DNA of 64,000 nt from Vandiemenella viatica (Eukaryota; Arthropoda; Insecta; Orthoptera; Morabidae), in the NCBI GenBank assembly GCA_031002005.1, contig JARYHS010008074.1, positions 284,023,930-284,087,929 on the forward strand, in the 5' to 3' direction. The notes beneath the pieces were generated by a model. It was not told the origin of the DNA. It searched no databases and saw nothing but the letters and a program-made list of their open reading frames with translations. Every line of letters begins with the position of its first letter. Position 1 is the first letter of the stretch. Of the stretch, positions 42,844 to 52,176 are shown piece by piece. Both the position numbers and the translations under genes were made by a program.

Positions 42844-43877
42844 TCTAGCGAGACGTGTAACAAACATGCCACCTACAAAATCAACAATCTCAATCGACAA
42901 TTACAATCTGCAACAAGGCTTAGAATCAGTAATGAGGTTTGACAACAATTAGCTGGAAGCCTTGAAAATTTCACAGTGTGGCAATCTCACATTTTGTTGA
43001 CCCGGTTCAGAAAATTCCCAGATCCACCACTGGTTGTAGTTAGACAGGGGGCGGCGTAATCGGTATTGCGCAAGGGCGCTCAAATAGTTAGTGGAGAGCC
43101 TGCTTTTTGTGCTTCACTATATTCAAGTCACCGGTCCAGTTTCACGTTTCAGGTATTTATTATTTACATTTACACTTATAATCTTGCCTAGTCTTTATTA
43201 ATAATGCATCCGCTGCCAAGAATGAGCACATCAGTCTCCATTCTTTGTGGTATTTATTTGTCACGGGGGGAAGGATTTTTACCGAGTTGCAGATCATATT
43301 TTAATATTTTTTAAACCAGTAGCTTTATTTCATTGAATTTTAGGGTATATTTCTGATTATCTTAAGAGTATGTATCCAGGATTTTATATAACTCGCTTCA
43401 CTCATCTGAGTGTATAAGCTCCATATTCAACATCAGTATCTAAGAGTTCGTGAGACAATGTCATTGCCACAGTTAATCTCAGTGACTAAATCGTTATCAA
43501 AATAAAAAAATACCGTATTTTCGCCTTCCGAAATTTCTTCCGCCCATATTTCTTTTATTGTATCGAAAATCTCGTAAACAAGCCAGTGGCGAATATAGAA
43601 TACATTTTCGGGGGGGGGGGGAGTCGTTTAAAAGAATCGATTCTCAGCGAGGAGTGAATCGATTCCAAACGATTCATCAAAAAGAATCGGTTTGCCCATC
43701 ACTATGTAACGTGCAACGGTTACAGTTACAGAATTTGGACGTGTTTCTTGTCGGCTTGCTGGGAATGTTACACGTTCCGCTCGCGGCAAGCTCGCGAGCC
43801 ACGTTATCACTATAGTATTTGGTAACAGTAACGTGCAACGGTTACAGTTACAGATCGCTAGGGAGTACATGGCTTTA

Positions 43878-44074
43878 GTGATTTTTCTAACTATGGATCA
43901 ACATTAAGTATACCTTTGATTATATTTTTTTTATCCCTTCACTAGCAGCCCCTAATCTAAAAAAGGTATAGTCCCGACCCCGTCATCACTGGAAGTGGAC
44001 ACCCTTACAGCCTTAGCTAACAACTCAGAAAGTATTTCTTTGCCCCTCCTACATAAGTGTAGGTCCATGCCTAG
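43878..44074 (-). mobile_element. LINE A 5' fragment (arm 2)
   Basis: Counterpart of 1068-1264. Confidence 0.72.
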
Positions 44075-44660
44075 TAGTCCGAGAGCTGTTAAAAATTTAG
44101 GGTAGGTATTTGAGGCACCGTGAAAATTTGTATAACACTTCCTTTGTAATATCTGAGTACAAAATCGAAGACCTGGCTGATGGGTATTGGGGCATAGTCC
44201 ACATTTGAATTTTTAACTTCGCAATTTTTTATGTATAAAAAATGTCCTTGAGACATTTTGAAATTTTAATACCTTCAAATTTAATATTAAAAAAAAAATG
44301 AGGCAGATTATTTAGTCGGGCTTAAAATATTGCCAGGCCGTTTCAAAATTGTATTTCTTAAATTTCGAAAAATGTATTTGAGGCACGCTGAGATTTTCAC
44401 AGGATAATAAATAAATAATTCTGAAAAGACAGGCGATTTGGTTGGGACTTAACACCTGCCAGGTGATCGGAAATGTAATACGATAGTGCGAGTGAATTGT
44501 ATATCCGGCTGATTTGAAAAATGTTGCGGTGCAATTGGCTCTTGCCAGGCCACGTGACTGATAGCAAGCAGGCAGTTTTTTAAAACGATTTTGGAGCACG
44601 TTCGTAGTAAAACGTGTAGTTATAAAAGTGCTATTTTGTTTATGTGTATATAAATAAAAT
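44075..44660 (-). repeat. Dispersed ~600-bp repeat, copy 2 (arm 2)
   Basis: Inverted match of 478-1067 and of 48070-48690. It lacks a few bases (GCCGGATATAC against GCCGGCCGCCAATATAC) that the other two copies keep. Confidence 0.7.
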
Positions 44661-45006
44661 AGCAATCTTCAATTGTATGGTAGCTGCAGCAGTGACTATA
44701 CCTATTTATGATCTCAATAACTTTTGGAGATTTCGTTATACATTTTAGCGTCTTAGCTAGTGTAATATGTTTATTTGTTTTAATTTTCCCACGTGAAACA
44801 TTAAATATTAAATCTTCAGCCAGTGAAGAACTTTTCGTTTTACATTCATTTTTTGTTTTACTGCTATACTGACAACCACACAGTACTACCGAATAAAAGT
44901 CTTTTATTATTTGTGGTGTCGTACATTCACCCTTAAATAAATCAGAAGTTTTCAAATTTTCCGGTAATGGTGTCTTTTCCGTATCAAAAATTGTTCGTCG
45001 TAACAT
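44620..45006 (-). CDS. Unrecognised open frame, 128 residues
   Basis: Longer version of the broken frame at 132-380. Notable residues: a Cys-containing VVLCGCQYSS at about 40-50, SLAEDLIFNVSRGKIKT at about 60-77, KHITLAKTLKCITKSPK, and NRYSHCCSYHTIE at about 100-112. The last 15 residues run into the dispersed repeat, so the real protein probably continues elsewhere. No membrane or signal segment. Function unknown. Confidence 0.35.
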   Translation of the reverse strand: MLRRTIFDTEKTPLPENLKTSDLFKGECTTPQIIKDFYSVVLCGCQYSSKTKNECKTKSSSLAEDLIFNVSRGKIKTNKHITLAKTLKCITKSPKVIEIINRYSHCCSYHTIEDCYFIYIHINKIALL

Positions 45007-45287
45007 GCAAGTAGCTTTTAAAAGAATGTCTTTTTTTATATAAATGATAATAGTTCATCATTAACACAATAACATTTCAGACCAACGATTTTTTTAATGC
45101 ATAAACTTAATTTGTTGTTTTACTTTATAATTTTTTTCATTAATTTTGATTCAAAATTTGCTTTACTGAATGTACTATCGTATTTGTCACCCTTCTTTGT
45201 AGCAATGTTTGTAATTATATCCAAATAAGTATTACATAATGAACTGAAATAATAAAATGTTTTATTTTGAAGAATATATACATTAAA

Positions 45288-45764
45288 AAAAATTGTAGTT
45301 TAAAAAACTAAAATCACGCTTTCGTAGTAATGTGAACTAAAAGGTTAAAAATAATATTTAAATATAAACATTTTGTTTAACAGTGATAGGACGTCCCACA
45401 ATACAGGATAAATTAATTTTTTTGAATAAGCTTAAAGAATAAAGTTACTGATTACAAAATTAACTTTAATGTAAAAAATCATGGGGTTCTATTTCAGTTG
45501 TCTTATTTTTTTGTCGTTGGCTGTTTGTAAAGACACAGTCACTGTCAAAAGTTATATAGAGCGCACCCCACGCTTTTTTAACATTAAAGTTAATTTTGTA
45601 ATCAGTGACATTATACTTTAAGCTTATTCAAAAAAATTAATTAATCCTGAATTGTGGGACGTCCTATCACTGTTAAACAAAATGTTTATATTTAAATATT
45701 ATTTTCAACCTTTTAGTTCACATTATTACGAAAGCGTGATTTTAGTTTTTTAAACTACAATTTT
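45288..45764. mobile_element. Foldback MITE, ~195-bp arms and ~80-bp loop
   Basis: 45288-45487 and 45566-45764 are nearly perfect reverse complements. Both start AATTGTAGTTTAAAAAAC and include AACAGTGATAGGACGTCCC and GATTACAAAATTAACTTTAA. The strand could fold into a long hairpin. No coding capacity and no clear duplication. Confidence 0.92.
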
Positions 45765-45999
45765 ATTTTTAACTTTTTAGCTCAGATAGTTTAAAAAGTA
45801 TGTTTCTTAATGTTGGCTTTTCTTCGCCAATCTCTCGTTTTCTTTGAGTTGAAGTTTCATTTTTAATTATTATTCCCACGAGTAAAATACAATTAAATGG
45901 TCAACTCAACAAGAGATCCAACAGCAGGATAAACGAGGAAGGCTACTATTCTATAATAGTACGAAGTAATATTTCGAATACTTCCTATTCAACATCACG

Positions 46000-46400
46000 T
46001 TAAGCGACTGCAGGCAGAGAAACCTTTCCGGATAGGAAACAGCGGAAGACGATCGTCTACAGCAACCAAGGCTCGTAAATCACACCCGGGAAACTGGAGA
46101 ACGATGATGATGATGATGGCTATATTGGGCGGGAAATCTCCGAAGGGTATGGCCGCCAAATGACGAAGATTTCTCGAATCGCACCTGTGCACTAATGTCG
46201 CGGCTGCATTTGGCTAACTCAGTAATCCCATCAAGTATAGGAAATGTGTATTTTAACTTGAAGTCCTAACCATGGGTTATCCTAATCTTTTCCATTTATA
46301 ATATTCGCTAAAATGCGAACCGAATTGGGATTCGAGCAGGGAATGTCTGCTCGCCAGTCACGCGCGTTAACCAACTAGGCCACAAAGACGATTCGGATAG
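46000..46400 (-). mobile_element. tRNA-derived SINE
   Basis: Read on the minus strand from about 46398: GGCCTAGTTGGTTAACGCG is a pol III A box and, about 35 bases later, TGCTCGAATCCC is a B-box-like sequence, the layout of a tRNA-derived SINE head. The body follows to about 46000 and contains a short (ATC)n tract (46103-46120). The 3' end is not defined. Not a functional tRNA: the arms do not pair properly and no acceptor stem is visible. Confidence 0.65.
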
Positions 46401-47140
46401 TGGGTGAAAATGAGCCACATCTTTCATAAGACGGTTAAATCACTTTAGTGTTTTTACTGTCAAAGTAATGAGATTACCAAGACATAGATATGAAATTATT
46501 GGATTGTCATCGGTTCTTAATGCATGTACAAAATTTCAGACAATTCGGACTTTCTGAAGTGGGTGAAAATTGAAATGAAATTTTCCATTACATTCAACCA
46601 CTTTTAAGTTGTTTCTGACAACGTGATGAGAGTGAAATTATTGAATTTTTATCGGTTCTTAATAAGTGTGCAACATTTCAAACGATTCGGACGTCAGGAT
46701 GCGGGTAAACACTGAAATGAAAGATTCCATTACATGCGACCATTTTTCTATTGTTACCGTCAGAGTAACGAGAATAGCAGGACGTTCCTAAGAGACTAAT
46801 GTATTGTCAACGGTTCTTAAAACGTGTGCAAAATTTTTGCTGTCAACGTAATCAGAATATCAAGACATAGCTATAAAATTATTGTATTGTAATCAGTTAT
46901 CAATACATGAGCAAAACTTCAAACAATCCGGACATCTGGAATTGGGTTAAAATTAAATTGCAAAATTCCACGACATTCAACCATTTTTCTGTTGTTACTG
47001 TCAAAGTAATGAGAATAGCAGGCTATAGCTATGAAATTATTGTATTGTCACCGGTTCTTAATATGTGTGCCAAGTGTAAAACAGCTCGGACATCTGGAAG
47101 TGGGTCAAAATGGAGTTGTAAAATTCCGTTACATTCATTC
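46400..47140 (+). repeat. Imperfect ~158-bp tandem repeat, about five units
   Basis: The phrase CGGTTCTTAA or its variant recurs at 46511, 46653, 46811, 46894 and 47052 (spacings 142, 158, 83, 158), with GTGGGTGAAAATGAAAT-like and CAAAGTAATGAGAATAGCAG blocks between. The 83-base step reflects an internal deletion. The array ends in CATTCATTCGTACATACATA, which looks like the end of a mobile element. Confidence 0.82.
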
Positions 47141-47159
47141 ATTCGTACATACATACAAG

Positions 47160-48069
47160 TCAAGCTAATATAAAGCGTGTAAAAACAACAAATTTCTTCA
47201 AAAGCTTCTTGATATAGTTTTACATTTTTGTTGTAATTCGTTTCCAGTTTTACTTTACACTCTCGCAAAATCTGAAATAATCTTTTCGGCAGATTCGATG
47301 ATTATTTATAGAGTCCTTGATAAACTCTTTGTACGACAAAAAATAATTTTTTAAAACCTCCTTATCGAGAGCATTAAGAGAAAGACGACGTCCTTTTTAT
47401 TTTTTGGAAATCTTTCCACAAAAAATACAAACATCTTGATTTACTAAATCCTCGAAATCTTCTAATTTATTTTCTTTTAAAATTATGCATGGTGTCCCAG
47501 AAATACATTATATAATTATTACCAACACTAACGTTGTTTCGATATGCTAATGCTTCACTCATTCTTTTCTGACCGACAGTATGTTATTTGGATATTTAAG
47601 TATCTATAAAAATTATATTACAGAAAAAATATGTCACAGAAAAAGTAAACAATAGTATATTTATATTGTATAACGAGTCTTAATATATTTGTTCTTACAG
47701 TATATTATTATGCATAGTAAAAAGTAAAATTACACTATACCCAATGAAGAAGGCAAATTGGATTTTTGAGATGCGTTTTCTTCATAATATTTTTTCATTA
47801 CAGCAAGGAAATTTTAGTACGAAGATGAGTGATAACCCTCTTTTATGTTAACATTGAGTGGTAAAATAACATCTTTATATTTTAACCCCTGGCAGTATGG
47901 CCGATCAGGCCGAAAGCCAACACAAATAAATAAAAAAAATATTTTAACCCATATTTTTGTCGAATTTCCAACAAAAGATTTGTCATTAAAAACAATCATT
48001 CTTCCTTTATTGTTTGAGCAAATAACTCAAACTAAATGTTCAGCTTCCATGATAAATGTATATGTTACT
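47160..48069. other. AT-rich, nothing recognised
   Basis: Short frames only. No repeat ends or domains seen. Confidence 0.4.
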
Positions 48070-48690
48070 ATTTTATTTATATATACATAAACAAAATAGC
48101 ACTTTTATAACAACACATTTTACTACGAACGTGCTCCAAAATCGTTTTAAACAACTGCATGCTTGCTATGAGTCACATGATCTTAAGAGATCCAATCGCA
48201 CCGCAACACTTTTTAAATCAGCCGGCCGCCAATATACAATTCACTCGCACTGTCGTATTACATTTCCGATCACCTGGCAGGTGTAAAGTCCCAGCCAACT
48301 CGCCTGTCTTTTCAGAATTATTTATTTCTAGGTGTAAATATTATCCTGTGAAAATCTCAGCGTGTCTCAAATACATTTTTCGAAATTTAAGAAATACAAT
48401 TTTGAAACGGCCTGGCAATATTTTAAGCCCGACTAAATAATCTGGCTTATTTATTTTTGATTATTTTCAATACCAAATATGAAGGTATTATAATTTCAAA
48501 ATGCCTCAAGGACATTTTTTATAAGTAAAAATTTGTAAAGTTAAAAATTCAAATGTGGACTATGCCCCAATACCCTTCAGCCCGATCTTCGATTTTGTAC
48601 TCAGAAATTACAAAGGAAGTGTTATACAAATTTTCACGGTGCCTCAAATACGTACCTTAAATTTTTAACAGCTCTCAGACTATAGTCAAA
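48070..48690 (+). repeat. Dispersed ~600-bp repeat, copy 3
   Basis: Same repeat as 478-1067 in the same orientation, about 3 kb outside arm 2. Its presence outside the arms shows that the repeat moves or duplicates independently of the inverted duplication. Confidence 0.75.
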
Positions 48691-48739
48691 CTCCAGCTAC
48701 TAGTGGCCTCCACTATGGTTACTACCTTTTTATATTGCA

Positions 48740-48880
48740 ACTAGTAGAGTTTCCGGCGTTGCCAGGTCTAGTTGGCGTTTGTTTACATATAAACTATTTT
48801 TATTCACGCAGTGAGAAAAGTGTGCCAAGTTTCATTCAATTCGTGCCATCCGTTTCCGGATTTAAAGCAAACCTAGATTC
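48740..48880 (-). mobile_element. Helentron-like 3' end, minus strand
   Basis: CTAGTAGAGTTTCCGGCGTT is the reverse of a GGCAACGCCGG...CTAGT end like the one at 59510-59533. The sequence to 48880 (GTGCCAAGTTTCATTCAATT) has the wording of these elements. Confidence 0.5.
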
Positions 48881-49497
48881 ACCCGCACCTTACCATGGAA
48901 GGAGTAGGTTGAAGTTGATTTACCTATCACTATTTTATTCATCCAAAAGATTCATGCATACCAAGCTACATTTATTTCGTACCGAACATTTCCGGTACCA
49001 AACTAAACGGTGATTTAGCAGCACAGTTCTAATAATGGGGTGGTTTTGGTGGTCAGTATTCATTTTAGTCCAGGTTACATTTCAACCTAATTACATCTGC
49101 TGTTCGAAAATTGAAACATGGACCGTGAGCTCATTAATACATACCACATTCATAAAAATGTATCTAGAATGTGTTTGTTTATTTCGGCATCACGAAGAAA
49201 ATAAAGATTTTGAATGGATTTTCATAATTTGAAAGATTGGGGTAAAAGTTAAAATTTAATAAATGTCTTAAGACGTTATGACACATTTATTTTACAAATA
49301 ATCTAGCAATACCTGAAAACCGCTGAATCGGTTACGACCGACTGTTCACAGTATCAAACGTTAGATTTGTCTCATTATGTTGACTAATCTGCCGGTGGAG
49401 CTAAAAATGTTCTCATTATGCTACTTGATCTGGCACTGGAGCTCAAAATTACAATATTTTCCATACCTGTACAGTATTGAAGTATTCAGAATTTTGT
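48880..49497. other. Intergenic, one MITE end
   Basis: 49070-49100 matches one end of the family seen at 30190-31370. No gene. Confidence 0.4.
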
Positions 49498-49838
49498 ATC
49501 AAGTATTGGAGTGTAAGGGTTTGGGAGAGACTATTCCAACCAAATGTCAACCTCTGCTTCACGTGGTGCACCCTGCTTGCACGGACGAGGCTCTGGCGAC
49601 TGAAAGATTCCCGGTATAAGGAGTCACCCACTGCTTGCCAACGGCCTCCGAAAGGAGGGCGGAAGAGCGGGGAGCGGTTCAGGGCACCCCCTTGCCCTTG
49701 GGGTTGGAAACGGCCCCTAAACGCGGATGAATCAGAAATGATCAACGGCATGGGGATGCAGAAGGCAACGGGAAACCACTGCATTAAAGACCCAAAGGGT
49801 ATCCCGAGGACATTTAATCCTCTCAAATTATATATATT

Positions 49839-50891
49839 ATGATGGCTTCTTCCTGGGTAAAATATTCCGGAGGTAAAATAGTCCCCCAATCGGATCTCCG
49901 GGTGGGGACTGCTCAGGGAGGAGTCATCAGAATGGATAGAAACATTCTGCGAGTCGGAGCGTGGAATGTTAGAAGTCTGAATAGGGCAGGTAGGTTAGAA
50001 AACTTAAAAAGGGAGATGGAACAACTTAAGTTAGATGTTGTTGGGATTAGTGAGATTAAATGGAAGGACGCACAGGATTTCTGGTCTGGGGAACACAGGA
50101 TAATTAGCACACAAGCTGTCAATGGAGTCACTGGTGTAGGATTTGTAATGAACAAGAAAGTAGGGAAACGGGTGAGTTATTATGAACAATTTAGTGAAAG
50201 GATTATTTTGATGAGGATAGAAACTAAGCCCGTCCCAACCACATTAGTACAAGTATATATGCCAACGTCACAGGAAGATGACGAAGAAATAGAAAAAATA
50301 TACGCTGAAATTGAAGAATTAATCCAATATGAAAAAGGGGAGGAAAATCTAATAATCATGGGTGATTGGAATGCAATAGTGGGAGAAGGAAAAGAGGGGA
50401 ATACTGTAGGAAGTTTTGGTCTAGAAGACACAAATGAGCGAGGAAGCAGTTTGCTAGAATTTTGTGAAAGATATAAGCTAGTAGTGGCGAACACACTGTT
50501 TAAGAACCATGCAAGAAGAATATACACCTGGAAACGTCCTGGGGATACAGGCAGATATCAGCTAGATTATATCATGGTCAAACAGAGATTCAGGAATCAA
50601 GTTCTAGACTGTAAAGCATACCCAGGAGCAGACATAGACTCGGACCATAATTTGATAGTAATGAAGTGCAGGCTGAAATTCAAACGAATAAGGAAGCAGT
50701 ATAAGCAGAACAGACTGGAAGTGAATAAACTGAAACAATCTCGCACGAGAGAAAAATTTGCAGAAATGGTAGACTTAGGTCTAAGAAGTAAGTCTGAAAG
50801 GAGCTCTACCGAGGACGAATGGAATGCATTAAAGACCAAAATAATGAAAGCTGGTAAAGAAACATTAGGCTATAGGGAACAAGCTGCCTGA
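49839..50891 (+). pseudogene. RTE-like LINE endonuclease domain
   Basis: An open stretch of 350 codons. The likely native start is MDRNILRVGAWNVRSLN at about 49930. Apurinic-type endonuclease signatures: [35 protein letters not shown] and SDHNLIVMKCRLK (the catalytic SDH). It nicks target DNA to prime reverse transcription. The frame stops at 50889 where the LINE should read on, so the polyprotein is broken. Annotated homologues are often labelled craniofacial development protein 2-like, a misnomer for LINE endonucleases. Confidence 0.9.
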
Positions 50892-51053
50892 AAACCTTAG
50901 GTCACAGAAGAAATTTTGGAACTGATGGATCAGAGGAGAAGGTACAAAAATGCTCAGGATGAAGCAGGAAGAGAGCAATAAAGGCCATTTAGAAATCAAA
51001 TAAATAGGAAATGCAAAATAGCAAAAGAAAAGTGTGAAGAAGTTGAAAACGAA

Positions 51054-52091
51054 ATGGTCGTAGGAAAAGTAGATGTTGCATATAGAAAGATCAAACAGAA
51101 TTTTGGAGAAATGAAGAAAAGTGGTATGAACATCAAAGCTGCCGTTGGTAAACCTTTTTTAAGCTCAGAAGATAGAGCTAACCGATGGAAGGAATACATT
51201 GAGAAACTGTATGATGGGGACGACTTGAACAATAGCGTAATGGAAACGTAAGGTGATGTCGACAATGATGACTTAGGAGAACTTGTTTTGAGGACAGAAT
51301 TTAATAAAGCTCTGAATGGCTCGAAAGCAAATAAGGCAGTTGGAATTGGTTTGATCCCTGCAGAACTTCTTAAATCCGTAGGAGAAAAAGGAATTGAAAG
51401 ATTATTCAAGCTGATATCAAAAAGTTATGAAACTGGAGAAATTCCTACTGATTTTAATAAAAATATCATCTTCACACTTCCAAAGAAAGCACAAGCCGAC
51501 AAATGTGAGAATTATCGCACCATTAGTCTAACATCACATGCTTCAAAATTACTGACCAGAATAATATACAGAAGGATGGAAAGGGTAGTAGAAGAGATAG
51601 TAGGTGAAGATCAGTTTTTGTTTATGAAAAATCGCGGTACAAGGGAAGCAATTCTGTTTTTAAGATTAATACTTGAAGGGCGGATCAAGAAAAATAAAGA
51701 TACTTTTATGGCATTTGTTGATTTAGAAAAAGCTTTTGATAATGTTATGTGGGACAAGATGTTCAAAATTTTAAAGAAGTCAGGTCTAAAGTATCGAGAT
51801 AGAAGAATACTCTATAAACTATATAAGAATCAAGTGGCTGTAATAAAAGTAGAGAATCACGAGAGACATGCATCAGTTAAAAAGGGTGTGAGAGAAGGTT
51901 GTAGTCTATCCCCGTTAATATTCAACTTGTATGTAGAAGAAGCAATGAAGAAAGTCAAAGAAAAATTTCCATGTGGTGTAAGTTTTCAGGCAGAAAAAAT
52001 CAGTATGCTACGATTTGCTGACGACATTGTCTTATTAGCAGAGAGGGCTGAGGATATTGAGAAGTTATTGAATGGCATGAACAAAATATGA
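51054..52091 (+). pseudogene. RTE-like LINE reverse transcriptase, main part
   Basis: 51054-51251 codes for the linker (VAYRKIKQNFGEMKKSGMNI), then TAA, then 51288-52091 for the polymerase: GIGLIPAELLKS, NYRTISLTSHASKLLTRIIY, FVDLEKAFDNVMWDKMF (catalytic Asp), VREGCSLSPLIFNLYVEEAM and LRFADDIVLLAE (catalytic DD). A frameshift follows near 52090. The polymerase core itself is complete. Confidence 0.92.
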
Positions 52092-52176
52092 ACAAAATAC
52101 TGAAGGAAGATTTTGGACTGAATATAAATCAAAGTAAAGCAAAAGTGATGAAATGTAACAGAAATGACACCAATAC

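Larger units (their letters stand above)
41070..43705. mobile_element. hAT-type element (arm 2 only)
   Basis: Starts TAGAGGTGGGCAAA and ends TTTGCCCATCACTAT, inverted and of hAT character. GTAACGTG is duplicated on both sides (41062-41069, 43706-43713). Arm 1 (near 1428-1435) has a single copy with the flanks joined, so the boundaries are exact. 2636 bp. The subterminal regions are rich in GAATCGATTC and GACTCG motifs. No transposase domain was recognised, and two MITEs are nested inside. Confidence 0.93.
38478..43874. mobile_element. PIF/Harbinger-type element (arm 2), with nested hAT
   Basis: Same ends as in arm 1 (AGCCGGGTACTCACTAGCGA and, reversed, AGCCATGTACTCCCTAGCGA) and the same TTA/TAA duplication (38475-38477, 43875-43877). 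Without the hAT insertion it is about 2753 bp against 2749 bp in arm 1. Confidence 0.87.
35928..45138 (-). repeat. Arm 2 of the large inverted duplication
   Basis: Reverse-complement partner of 1-8712. It lacks the Tc1 element and the nested solo LTR of arm 1, and carries a hAT-type insertion (41070-43705) missing from arm 1. Its reading frames are the better preserved of the two. The gypsy gag frame runs through the position where arm 1 has a stop, the MADF-like frame is open where arm 1 has TAA, and the Harbinger transposase fragment keeps 9 bp that arm 1 has lost. Confidence 0.95.

Noticed and set aside
46320..46398. tRNA gene on the minus strand
   Set aside because: A and B boxes are present, but stems do not pair and no acceptor stem is seen. 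It is better explained as a SINE head.
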